In this document: in pieces, positions 1 through 6,417 of the stretch | How positions within the stretch are numbered: the first letter of the stretch is position 1 | Layout of the letters: every line of letters begins with the position of its first letter | DNA from: a bacterium | Lineage (GTDB): Bacteria; Patescibacteriota; Minisyncoccia; Minisyncoccales; UBA10102 | Direction: 5' to 3' | Assembly (NCBI GenBank): GCA_030699255.1 | Contig: JAUYJR010000013.1 | Location: 1-9,219 of the forward strand | DNA length: 9,219 bases | Program-made: the position numbers and the translations under genes | Notes under the pieces: model-generated | Told to the model about the DNA's origin: nothing | What the model saw: the letters and a program-made list of their open reading frames with translations, nothing else | Databases searched by the model: none

Positions 1-231
1 GGAAGTATTGAGCAGGATGCCGACGTTGTTATGTTTATCTACCGAGAAGATAAGTATCGGGCGGATCCGTCAAACAAAAATATTGCTGAAATTATTATTG
101 CAAAACACCGAAATGGTCCAGTTGGATCAATAAAACTCTTCTTTGATGAGCAAACCGCCTCTTTTGCCGATCTGGCAAAGGATATGGATGCTTCTCAAGA
201 AGAGATTTCCGGCGAATCAGTGCCGTTTTAA
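1..231 (+). CDS. dnaB: Replicative DNA helicase DnaB, C-terminal fragment (5' partial)
   Basis: This is the last 76 codons of the hexameric replicative helicase; the start lies outside the window. Reading frame 1 from base 1 gives [19 protein letters not shown], the conserved C-terminal RecA-fold segment of DnaB. It is followed by the [16 protein letters not shown] stretch, which contains the late conserved arginine/KHRNG motif of the helicase core, and by LFFD near the end of the core. The tail after FADL is short and acidic, which is normal for the family. DnaB unwinds the replication fork on ATP and partners with primase. The stop TAA at 229-231 is six bases before recR, so the two are probably co-transcribed. 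No truncation or frameshift is visible in the part present. Seen: motifs and frame. Known: family role. Inferred: operon with recR. Confidence 0.95.
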   Translation, partial: GSIEQDADVVMFIYREDKYRADPSNKNIAEIIIAKHRNGPVGSIKLFFDEQTASFADLAKDMDASQEEISGESVPF

Positions 232-237
232 CGTGCT

Positions 238-864
238 ATGTATCCCCGTCTCATTCAAGAACTCATAGAGGTGTTCTCTCGTTTTCCGGGTATTGGCCCA
301 AGAGCTGGCGCAAGATTTGCATTGTACCTAACAAAAGTTCCGGGGCAAGAAATTGATGGACTTGTATCCGTGCTCTCTCGTCTGAAAGGAGAGATTGGCG
401 TCTGTTCGTTTTGCTTTAACCTGTTTGACGCAAAGGAGCGAGATCACGGGAGCCAATGTGCTATTTGCCGAAATCCGGGACGTTCCACCGTCTTTCTTTG
501 TGTTGTGGAAAAAGAAGAGGATGTTGAAGCTATTGAGAAATCTCAGGTGTATAAGGGTAGGTACTTTGTTCTTGGAGGAACCGTGGGTACTCTCCGCAAA
601 AAAGATATTGAAAAAATCCGGATAAAGGAATTGGCAGATCGAGTATTAAAAGGAACCTTTCAAGAGATTATTATTGCAACAAATCCCACGCCTGAAGGAG
701 AGGCAACAGCTCTCTATGTTGAGCGATCGCTTGAGCCTTTGGGAGTTCTTCTAACGCGCCTGGCTCGAGGCATTCCCATTGGTGGAGAAATAGAGTACGC
801 GGACGAAGAGACACTGAGGAATGCGTTTAGCGGTCGTCATCCGCAACAAAAAACTGGACATTGA
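238..864 (+). CDS. recR: Recombination mediator protein RecR
   Basis: 208 residues, close to the usual ~200. In RecFOR or RecOR repair, RecR forms a ring clamp that helps load RecA onto SSB-coated single-stranded DNA. Domains in order: helix-hairpin-helix FPGIGPRAGARFALYL (residues ~16-31); a four-cysteine zinc finger with C56, C59, C74 and C77; a Toprim domain beginning VFLCVVEKEEDVEAIE (~85-100); and the signature ATNPTPEGEATALY (~147-160). The end, TRLARGIPIGGEIEYADEET, is also typical. The Toprim loop after VLGG reads GTLRKKDIEKIRI, which differs from the more usual form with LDG. The ATG at 238 is the only sensible start; no Shine-Dalgarno lies before it, so translation probably couples to dnaB six bases upstream. 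The last codons form half of a terminator hairpin, and the TGA stop sits in its loop. Confidence 0.97.
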   Translation: MYPRLIQELIEVFSRFPGIGPRAGARFALYLTKVPGQEIDGLVSVLSRLKGEIGVCSFCFNLFDAKERDHGSQCAICRNPGRSTVFLCVVEKEEDVEAIEKSQVYKGRYFVLGGTVGTLRKKDIEKIRIKELADRVLKGTFQEIIIATNPTPEGEATALYVERSLEPLGVLLTRLARGIPIGGEIEYADEETLRNAFSGRHPQQKTGH

Positions 865-879
865 GTCCAGTTTTTTGTT
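845..879. terminator. Bidirectional intrinsic terminator shared by recR and rplU
   Basis: Bases 845-859 and 865-879 are a perfect 15-bp inverted repeat around the 5-base loop ATTGA. The GC-rich core is CTGGAC/GTCCAG (854-859 and 865-870). It is flanked by A6 at 848-853 and T6 at 871-876, so either strand gives a stem followed by a U tract. The recR stop TGA (862-864) lies in the loop, and the rplU stop (878-880, minus strand) overlaps the outer edge. The two converging genes therefore use a single terminator embedded in both coding ends. Termination activity is inferred from structure. Confidence 0.9.
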
Positions 880-1198
880 AGCCCTTAATCTCAACAATTT
901 CCACCTCGGAGTACTGCTGGCGATGGCCCTTCTTTGTCTTCTCTCGTTTCTTGGGTTTAAAATTATAGGCAATTACCTTTTTTCCCTTCACTTCTTTTAA
1001 TACCTTGCCCTTTACGGTAACAGTTTCTAAGAACGGGAATCCTACAGCAATGTCCTCCCCTTTTTGGTGCAGGAGAACGGAGGAAAATATAACATCCTCC
1101 CCTTCTTTTTCCGGGAGTTTTTCCACTTGCAGTTTTTGTCCTTTTGTAATCAGGTACTGCTTCCCACCTGTTTTAATCACGGCGAATTCTTGCGTCAT
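878..1198 (-). CDS. rplU: 50S ribosomal protein L21
   Basis: 106 residues, against ~103 for bacterial L21, a 23S rRNA-binding protein of the large subunit. The N-terminus FAVIKTGGKQYLITKGQKLQVEKL is the family hallmark. The basic segment FKPKKREKTKKGHRQ (~80-94) corresponds to the conserved KRRKxxxxxxGHRQ rRNA-contacting region. The ATG at 1198-1196 is supported by the family N-terminus. A promoter with its -10 only nine bases upstream suggests a very short or absent leader, although a weak GGATGG precedes the start. In many bacteria rpmA (L27) follows rplU; here rplU is followed at once by the terminator shared with recR, so L27 is not linked in this window. Confidence 0.97.
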   Translation of the reverse strand: MTQEFAVIKTGGKQYLITKGQKLQVEKLPEKEGEDVIFSSVLLHQKGEDIAVGFPFLETVTVKGKVLKEVKGKKVIAYNFKPKKREKTKKGHRQQYSEVEIVEIKG

Positions 1199-1207
1199 AT
1201 GCCATCC

Positions 1208-1236
1208 ACTATACCCTATTACTCGCCTCTTTGCAA
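1208..1236 (-). promoter_or_regulatory. Predicted promoter of rplU
   Basis: On the minus strand there is TTGCAA (1236-1231; 4 of 6 to the -35 consensus), a 17-base spacer, and TATAGT (1213-1208; 5 of 6 to the -10 consensus). The expected transcription start is about 2-4 bases before the rplU ATG, giving a nearly leaderless mRNA. The -35 element lies inside the 3' end of rmuC, so rplU can be expressed apart from the upstream genes. This is prediction from sequence only. Confidence 0.6.
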
Positions 1237-2247
1237 GTCCTCCGGACGCTCCAGCTCAATGGCCTGAATTTCAGGGGATACGCCTCCGATTTTTAGCACG
1301 TCCTTATCAATCTTTCGTAGCTCTTTATTTGATGCGTTAAAATGGTTTACCGTGGTACCAAGAGAGCTTCCAAGTTTTGCATGGTATTCTTCGTACCGCC
1401 TTAGATGATCTCCCAAATCCCCTACTCGTTTAATAATGGTCTTTGCCTGCTCTTCAATTTGAAGTGCTTTTAATCCTTGAAGAACCGTTTGGAGGTATGC
1501 CAGGAATGATGTAGGGGAAACGATAATAACGCGGAACTTGTTTGCCGCCCGCTGAATAAGATTTTCCGTATCATCTTTTACGGCGCCCACTTTGTTAATA
1601 AGGAGGTCATAGTAGATGGCCTCATGGGGAATAAACATAAAGGCAAATTCCATGGTGCCTTCTTGAGGGCGTATGTATTTTGCGGTTTCTTGAATCCGGA
1701 GTTTCAAATCGTTCACAAACAACTTCTCTAACCGCTCTTTTTCCAAAGGATCTTTTTCCTGGCTGAGCCGATTATAGTTTTCAATGGAGAACTTTGAATC
1801 CACGGGAATAACTTTGTCTTTTACAAAGACCGCGGCGTCCACAATGGAACCGTCTTGAAAGGCATACTGCATTTGGAAAGATCCCGGTGGCATGGTGTTC
1901 TTTAGTAATGTTTCCAGGTAGTACTCACCAAGAATTCCCCGTTGCTTTGGGTTTTTCAAAATATCTTGCAGATCTTGCAGCTGATCCGAAAAGTTCAGCA
2001 CCTGCTTGTTGGTTTCTTGGAGCTGCACCAAACTTACAGTAACATCTCTGATAAGTTGCGAGCTCTGTCCGTGCTGTTGCTGAATGAGTTTTACGGAGTC
2101 CCCAAGTCTTGCGTCAATAGTGCGCTGAAGCTCTTGAATTTGCTGCTGAATCAGCATGCTGGAAGAAGTATCAGACCCTTTTCTCTGCCAGAGAAATAGC
2201 CCCACAAAAATTGTTATAAGGAGAAAAATGAGGAGAATATCGCTCAT
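1219..2247 (-). CDS. rmuC: RmuC family protein (DNA recombination protein, N-terminal membrane anchor)
   Basis: 342 residues from the ATG at 2247, shorter than the ~475 of E. coli RmuC. Residues ~4-20 form one hydrophobic segment (ILLIFLLITIFVGLFLW). A long glutamine-rich coiled coil follows at ~30-97. The RmuC domain comes next, with NPKQRGILGEYYLETLL (99-115), the nuclease-like motif IPVDSKFSIENY (~147-158), FAFMFIPHEAIY (~201-212) and SPTSFLAYLQTV (~244-255). RmuC is linked genetically to limiting inversions at short inverted repeats; its biochemical action is poorly defined. An in-frame GTG at 2253 is an alternative start two codons upstream. The Shine-Dalgarno-like AAGGA at 2271-2267 sits in a hairpin around the stop codon of the upstream gene, which suggests translational coupling. 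A three-codon ATG frame (2255-2244) overlaps the chosen start and is probably chance. Confidence 0.93.
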   Translation of the reverse strand: MSDILLIFLLITIFVGLFLWQRKGSDTSSSMLIQQQIQELQRTIDARLGDSVKLIQQQHGQSSQLIRDVTVSLVQLQETNKQVLNFSDQLQDLQDILKNPKQRGILGEYYLETLLKNTMPPGSFQMQYAFQDGSIVDAAVFVKDKVIPVDSKFSIENYNRLSQEKDPLEKERLEKLFVNDLKLRIQETAKYIRPQEGTMEFAFMFIPHEAIYYDLLINKVGAVKDDTENLIQRAANKFRVIIVSPTSFLAYLQTVLQGLKALQIEEQAKTIIKRVGDLGDHLRRYEEYHAKLGSSLGTTVNHFNASNKELRKIDKDVLKIGGVSPEIQAIELERPEDLQRGE

Positions 2248-2266
2248 GCACACATGATACCAACAA

Positions 2267-2285
2267 TCCTTGGCTTAGCCAAGGA
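2267..2285 (-). promoter_or_regulatory. Hairpin at the exchanger stop codon, overlapping the rmuC ribosome site
   Basis: TCCTTGGC (2267-2274) and GCCAAGGA (2278-2285) pair perfectly over 8 bp around a three-base loop, which is exactly the stop codon of the upstream membrane-protein gene (2275-2277). In the leftward mRNA, the 3' arm contains AAGGA, the only Shine-Dalgarno-like site before rmuC. No U tract follows, so this is unlikely to be a terminator. A role in coupling, with a ribosome reaching the stop and opening the stem, is inference. Confidence 0.55.
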
Positions 2286-3237
2286 AAATCTGCGTCAGCA
2301 GAAAAAGAGTATAGAGAAAGAGTAAGAATATGGCTTCCCTGTGGGAGACATGGTGCTTGCTTCTTACAAAGAAGAGAAATGAGAGAGCTGCCAAAACAAG
2401 AAATATTCGTCCGAATATGAGCGGTTGAAAATTTTCAATGCTAATGGGATGTAGAAGGGCAACCGTTCCAAGCACCAAAGTGGAAGATACGGCAATGGAT
2501 CCCATGAGTCCTCCTAAAATCATCCATGACTTCCCCTTTTGGGCAAGAGATACAGCAAAATAGGTTTCCGGAATACCAACGCCAATAGCTACAATAACAA
2601 GGCCTACGGCGGTAATGGAGAGGCCAAACGCGGAAGAAAATGCATTAGCAGATATGGTAATGCCTTTGGCGCTCAAGATGATGAGTAGGAATCCTCCAAC
2701 AATAATAGCAATGTCTCGCAGGAAAATCCCGAAAGAAGGAATGTCGGAAGGTTCTTCTGTTCCATCATACGGCTTAACGAACTGGTCTTTCCGAGAGAAG
2801 AGCCATGTAACAAAAAGGAAGAAAAAGAGAATAAGGATGATGCCATCAATGCGGGAGAGCACTCCGTTTATAGCAAGAAGGAGCGGGAGAAACGCCGCAG
2901 CAATGGCAAATGTTGCTCCCGCTTTTACCGTTCTGCTTTCCATTTCTAGTCCGCCCCTGAGAAGAAGGGCACAGATGCCGGTGGTGAATGTGAGCAGGAG
3001 AATGTTTTGTCCTACGATATTGCCAAACGAGAGCTCGGGAATTCCATGGATTGCCGAACTAATACCAACAAACAGCTCTGGAAGGACAGCTCCCAGTGAT
3101 ACGGTAAAAAACGCCACAACAAACTCTTTCCATCCCAAATACTTAGCAACACGAATAAGTGCTTCAATAACCCACTTGCCAGATAATACCAGCAAGAGAG
3201 CTGAAGAAAGAAAGATAAAAAGGGGAAGAGAAAGCAT
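2275..3237 (-). CDS. Sodium/calcium exchanger-like (CaCA superfamily) integral membrane protein
   Basis: 320 residues, almost entirely hydrophobic with about ten membrane segments, arranged as two inverted halves joined by a polar linker (~149-172, rich in D, E and P). The alpha-1 repeat is LPELFVGISSAI (52-63) followed by FGNIVGQN (71-78). The alpha-2 repeat is GIPETYFAVSLA (221-232) followed by GGLMGSIAVSS (242-252). Both glutamates of the PE motifs remain (E54, E224). Most other polar ligand positions known from NCX_Mj look replaced, especially in repeat 2, so the ion cannot be named with confidence. The longer open frame reaching to 3384 runs through a tRNA gene and is rejected; the ATG at 3237 gives the family-length protein. 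tRNA-Glu ends 24 bases upstream and rmuC follows 27 bases downstream, which suggests one transcript. No clear Shine-Dalgarno. Confidence 0.85.
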   Translation of the reverse strand: MLSLPLFIFLSSALLLVLSGKWVIEALIRVAKYLGWKEFVVAFFTVSLGAVLPELFVGISSAIHGIPELSFGNIVGQNILLLTFTTGICALLLRGGLEMESRTVKAGATFAIAAAFLPLLLAINGVLSRIDGIILILFFFLFVTWLFSRKDQFVKPYDGTEEPSDIPSFGIFLRDIAIIVGGFLLIILSAKGITISANAFSSAFGLSITAVGLVIVAIGVGIPETYFAVSLAQKGKSWMILGGLMGSIAVSSTLVLGTVALLHPISIENFQPLIFGRIFLVLAALSFLFFVRSKHHVSHREAIFLLFLYTLFLLTQIFLG

Positions 3238-3261
3238 ATGTTCAAGGCGATCCCAATATTG

Positions 3262-3334
3262 CGGTCCCAACGGGAGTCGAACCCGTGTTACCAGGATGAG
3301 AACCTGGCGTCCTAGGCCACTAGACGATGGGACC
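3262..3334 (-). tRNA. tRNA-Glu (anticodon CUC)
   Basis: A full cloverleaf on the minus strand: acceptor GGTCCCA/TGGGACC, D-stem GTCT/GGAC, anticodon stem CCAGG/CCTGG with loop TTCTCAT (anticodon CTC, reading GAG), T-stem ACGGG/CCCGT with loop TTCGACT, and discriminator G. It is 73 bases long. The bases after the discriminator are CAA rather than CCA, so the CCA tail must be added by nucleotidyltransferase. The tRNA lies 24 bases upstream of the exchanger-like gene on the same strand. Confidence 0.96.
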
Positions 3335-3506
3335 AAAGCAATACAAAACTCTTTGTTCGAATATGTTTTTTCCGCGAACACCATAAAATTCTGCTGAATT
3401 TTTGGTTCATTCTCGCGCCGTCGCGCTCCGAAGGTCGCTTCAAAAACATATTTCTCACACGAGTTTTATTGTATAGCATATCTTATTTTTCTTCTTTTGA
3501 AAAGGC
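3335..3506. other. Intergenic spacer between ftsI and tRNA-Glu
   Basis: 172 bases with no credible gene. The spacer holds an 11-bp inverted repeat (listed separately), a 7-bp stem AAAATTC/GAATTTT with TGCT loop (3385-3402), and a GC-rich block (3411-3438) unlike its AT-rich surroundings. The tRNA-Glu promoter should lie here. A weak minus-strand candidate near the left-reading start of the spacer is TTTTCA, 17 bases, TATGCT (~3477-3505); I give it little weight. No convincing intrinsic terminator follows ftsI: the CTTTTCAAAAG just after its stop cannot form a normal stem-loop. Confidence 0.5.
3360..3452. repeat. 11-bp inverted repeat bounding a 71-bp segment
   Basis: AATATGTTTTT (3360-3370) is the exact reverse complement of AAAAACATATT (3442-3452). 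The enclosed 71 bases contain a small AT stem-loop (3385-3402) and the GC-rich block. The outline is that of a tiny palindromic element or an RNA fold. The arms are AT-rich, so chance is possible. No target-site duplication is evident. Confidence 0.4.
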
Positions 3507-5210
3507 TTAGTCAGCGTCCGGGGGAATTGCGTAGTAATCAAAAATATAGCGGGCTATCTCCCGATACAATGGCATAGCAGAGTACTCCGCAGTTCTTGTT
3601 CCAGGATCTTTCAGTGACACAAAAATCACAACCTGTGGATTTGAGGTAGGTCCGTATCCTACAAATGACTGAATGGTCTGATCGGAATACCCGGACTTTT
3701 GAATACCAAGTTCAGACCACGCAATTTGTGACGTTCCTGTTTTTCCGGCCATTTTATATCCTGGTATTCGCGCCTGTCTGCTAAATCCATGTTCAATAAC
3801 GCTTTCAAGCATCTGGGTAATTTGGACACTTGCTCTCGGGGAAATAACGGAATGAGTTGTTGCCGGATGTTTTGTGAGTTCTTCTTTTCCGTTTTTAATA
3901 ATTTTTTCTACCACATAGGGCTGTACCAAAAATCCTCCGTTTGCGAGCGCACTATACATACGTGCTACCTGCATGGCTGTCATACTAACTCCTTGACCAA
4001 AGGAAGCTGTTGCAAAGTTTATCTCGTACCCCTTCTTGAACTCGCTATTTCGAGAAAAGGTCTCTCCCGCAAGATCAATGCCTGTTCGCTCAAATATGCC
4101 AAATCGTTCCATGTATTCCATAAATGCCTCATTCCCAAGCTGTTGTTGGGCAAATACCGCTCCCGTGTTGATGGAGTACTGCAATACTTCGGTCATGGTT
4201 TGCTCGCCGAATACTCGATTGTTGTAATTTGAAATTGTTCTTCCTCCAATACGCACACTCCCCGTGTCTCGGTAAGTGGTATCAGGAGAAATGGCCCCTT
4301 TGTCAATTGCTGCCGCCATGGTGAATGCTTTTATAACGGAGCCTGGCTCATAGAGATTTTGTATGGCGGGGTTTATAAAAAGAGAGAAGTCAGATACCTG
4401 TGTGTATTCGTTGGGATTAAATCGTGGGGAAACGGCAAGCGCAAGGATCTTTCCGGTAAAAGGATCCATGACAATAACAGTACCTTCTTTTGCGTTTAAA
4501 TCCGCAATGGACTGGTCCAAAGCAGCCTCTACAAAAGATTGAATACCTGCATCAATGGTTAAAACCATGGAGGCTCCTTTTTCCGGGGCAACAGAAAATG
4601 CCGACCTAAGGTATCTGGCAGGGTTCCGAGTCACGTCCAGTAACTCTTCTTTGCCCTGCAGAATGTCTTGGTAGTGAGCTTCCAGCCCATACTGCCCCAC
4701 TCCGTCTTGATTTGTGAATCCAAGAATATGGGAGGCAAGAGACAATTGAGGATAGAGCCGTTTTGTTTCCTTTCCAACATGAATACCGGGAAGATTCAGA
4801 CTTTGAATTGCTTCTTCTTGTTCCAACGTGAGACTTCGAGCAATGAGAGAAAAGAGGCTGTTTGGTTGTTGGAGGAGAGAAAGAACGTCTTCTTGGTTTC
4901 TTTCCATAATCTTGCCAACTTGTGTCGCTGTTGCTTCTAGGTCTTGCACGTCTGGGGGGGAGGCAAAAAGAAAAGCAACATCATAGGTTGTTGCCAAGGT
5001 AACTAATCTCCCCTGCTTGTCTTGCGCGTATATATTGCCTCTCTCCCCCATCTGAAATGAGTTCTTCTGCTGTTGGCCTTGCGCGAGCGCGCGGTAAAAT
5101 CCGTGATGTATAATTTGCAAGGAAGCAAGTTGTGAAACAACCATTCCTCCAAAAGCGACAATGCTCGCAAGAACAAGGTATTCTCTCCAATGTTTCAAGA
5201 GGCCCTTCAT
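3507..5210 (-). CDS. ftsI: Peptidoglycan D,D-transpeptidase FtsI (class B penicillin-binding protein)
   Basis: 567 residues, typical for FtsI/PBP3. It cross-links septal peptidoglycan from the outer face of the membrane, working with FtsW and the FtsQLB complex. A short cytoplasmic N-terminus precedes one membrane segment (~11-33). The non-catalytic pedestal domain follows, with ERGNIYA (~56-62) standing for the usual RGxIxDRNG and YPQLSLASHILGF at ~153-165. The transpeptidase domain carries all three active-site motifs: SVIK (S291, K294), SIN (346-348) and KTG (490-492). No PASTA domain is seen. The ATG at 5210 lies nine bases after the ftsL stop; AGAAGG abuts the start codon too closely to be a normal Shine-Dalgarno, so coupling to ftsL is likely. 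It is the last gene of this dcw block: no mraY, murE, murF or ftsW follows in the window. Confidence 0.95.
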   Translation of the reverse strand: MKGLLKHWREYLVLASIVAFGGMVVSQLASLQIIHHGFYRALAQGQQQKNSFQMGERGNIYAQDKQGRLVTLATTYDVAFLFASPPDVQDLEATATQVGKIMERNQEDVLSLLQQPNSLFSLIARSLTLEQEEAIQSLNLPGIHVGKETKRLYPQLSLASHILGFTNQDGVGQYGLEAHYQDILQGKEELLDVTRNPARYLRSAFSVAPEKGASMVLTIDAGIQSFVEAALDQSIADLNAKEGTVIVMDPFTGKILALAVSPRFNPNEYTQVSDFSLFINPAIQNLYEPGSVIKAFTMAAAIDKGAISPDTTYRDTGSVRIGGRTISNYNNRVFGEQTMTEVLQYSINTGAVFAQQQLGNEAFMEYMERFGIFERTGIDLAGETFSRNSEFKKGYEINFATASFGQGVSMTAMQVARMYSALANGGFLVQPYVVEKIIKNGKEELTKHPATTHSVISPRASVQITQMLESVIEHGFSRQARIPGYKMAGKTGTSQIAWSELGIQKSGYSDQTIQSFVGYGPTSNPQVVIFVSLKDPGTRTAEYSAMPLYREIARYIFDYYAIPPDAD

Positions 5211-5219
5211 CCTTCTCTA

Positions 5220-5531
5220 TTAAAATCGATCCAGGGCCTGGGCAACCGTGCTGTCAGAAAGACGCAGGTAGACAATACGATCCGCGCGGGTGAATTTAAG
5301 GGAAGATGCAATCTCTCCAAGTTCTTGATGGGAGAAGCTCCTTGTATTTGTAACGGAGAGCGTTCGGAGCTGTTCTTGTGTTTGGGCAATATCTCGCTCT
5401 AGGGAAGAAATTCGATACGCTTGTTCCGTAAGGAAGCTGACTTGAAAAACGTATAGCAAAATTCCTGCGCAGAGCGCGAACATGCCGGCCTTTGCCAAGA
5501 TCTTGAGGTTGTGGGTGTTCTTTTGAATCAT
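5220..5531 (-). CDS. ftsL: FtsL-like septum formation protein
   Basis: 103 residues with the layout of FtsL/DivIC bitopic proteins. A short basic N-terminus (MIQKNTHNLKILAKAG) is followed by one membrane segment (~16-35), a heptad-like coiled coil (~38-62, SLERDIAQTQEQLRTL) and a small extracytoplasmic end. FtsL proteins are too divergent to recognise by motif, so the call rests on size, topology and position between rsmH and ftsI, the canonical dcw order. In known systems FtsL pairs with FtsB through the coiled coil and activates FtsWI. The ATG overlaps the rsmH stop as ATGA (5531-5528), implying translational coupling. A DivIC/FtsB-type protein is the main alternative. Confidence 0.78.
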   Translation of the reverse strand: MIQKNTHNLKILAKAGMFALCAGILLYVFQVSFLTEQAYRISSLERDIAQTQEQLRTLSVTNTRSFSHQELGEIASSLKFTRADRIVYLRLSDSTVAQALDRF

Positions 5532-6415
5532 TGGTTACTTTTAATTGCTGATCTAAGTTTTGCGGATCGTGATCTGGGGTTCTGTTCTACCTCTGTTGCC
5601 TTTGCCATGATTGGCTTTTTTGTTTGGGGTATGAGCGCGGAATCATTTCTTAAGAAGTGTTTTACGATGCGATCTTCCAGGGAATGAAAGGATATAACAA
5701 CTAATCTTCCTCCCGGTTCCAGAATATCTCGAGCTTGTGGAAGTACAGACTCAAGGTTCTCCAGTTCATTGTTTACCGCTATTCTCAAAGCCTGGAATAC
5801 TCTGGTTGCGGCATGTAGTCGTTGACGCTGGTAGGAAGCCGGAGTTGATCGTTCAATAATTTCAACAAGCTGGGAAGTTGTTTCAATGGGGTGAGTCCTT
5901 CTGGTAGATACAATCTCCTCCGCAATGCGCCGGGAAAAGCGCTCTTCTCCGTATTTTTTAAATATCCACTCTATCTCTCCCCTGCTCTGGTAATTAAGGA
6001 GCTTGGATGCCGTCATGGGGTTTTTGGGATTGTAACGCATATCCAATTGCTCTGATTTCCGAAAAGCAAATCCCCGCTCGCTCTCGTCCAGATGAAAAGA
6101 GGAAAATCCAAGATCCAGCAGTATTCCATGTACAGGTCCAAACTTCTTTGCCGTTACAATATCACTAAGTGCGGTATAGGAATCGTTTGCCAGCACAATT
6201 CTCTGCTTCCCTTGTGGGATTTTTGCAATTCTTTTTTCAAGAGCTGTAATTGCACTTGGATCCCAATCAATGGCAAGCACCTTTCCTTTGGGAGCCACGC
6301 GTTCCGCAATAGCAAGCGTGTGCCCGCCACCTCCGGCCGTACAATCAATAACGTGCTCGTTTGGCTGAGGATTAAGCTGATCTAATACTTCTTGTAAAAG
6401 AACGGGAATATGCAT
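5528..6415 (-). CDS. rsmH: 16S rRNA (cytosine(1402)-N(4))-methyltransferase RsmH
   Basis: 295 residues, within the usual 290-320. It uses SAM to methylate N4 of C1402 in the 16S rRNA decoding centre. The start is set at the ATG at 6415 because the family begins MHIPVLLQEVL; a longer open frame upstream overlaps mraZ and lacks homology-like sequence. Motifs: SAM-binding CTAGGGGHT (25-33), the acidic IDWDPSA (49-55), LLDLGFSSFHLD (99-110) with ERGFAF, LDMRYNP (124-130), the R-rich helix YQRQRLHAATRVFQALRIAVN (195-215), and ISFHSLEDRIVKHF (241-254). The C-terminus has RSRSAKLRSA. The gene starts two bases after the mraZ stop and overlaps ftsL by ATGA. Older name mraW. Confidence 0.97.
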   Translation of the reverse strand: MHIPVLLQEVLDQLNPQPNEHVIDCTAGGGGHTLAIAERVAPKGKVLAIDWDPSAITALEKRIAKIPQGKQRIVLANDSYTALSDIVTAKKFGPVHGILLDLGFSSFHLDESERGFAFRKSEQLDMRYNPKNPMTASKLLNYQSRGEIEWIFKKYGEERFSRRIAEEIVSTRRTHPIETTSQLVEIIERSTPASYQRQRLHAATRVFQALRIAVNNELENLESVLPQARDILEPGGRLVVISFHSLEDRIVKHFLRNDSALIPQTKKPIMAKATEVEQNPRSRSAKLRSAIKSNQ

Positions 6416-6417
6416 AG

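Noticed and set aside
3238..3384. N-terminal extension of the exchanger gene to 3384
   Set aside because: The extra codons run through the whole tRNA-Glu gene and part of its upstream spacer and do not resemble a membrane protein. The ATG at 3237 gives the expected family length.
2615..3397. 260-codon plus-strand open frame opposite the exchanger
   Set aside because: Its composition is the antisense of a membrane protein, it crosses the tRNA antisense, and it has no motifs or promoter. It is a shadow frame.
3488..3510. CTTTTCAAAAG after the ftsI stop as a terminator
   Set aside because: The palindrome leaves no loop and has no GC in the stem, so a stable terminator cannot form.
3789..4232. 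147-codon plus-strand open frame inside ftsI
   Set aside because: It is antisense to the well-supported transpeptidase domain, with a cysteine-rich, low-plausibility composition. It is a shadow frame.
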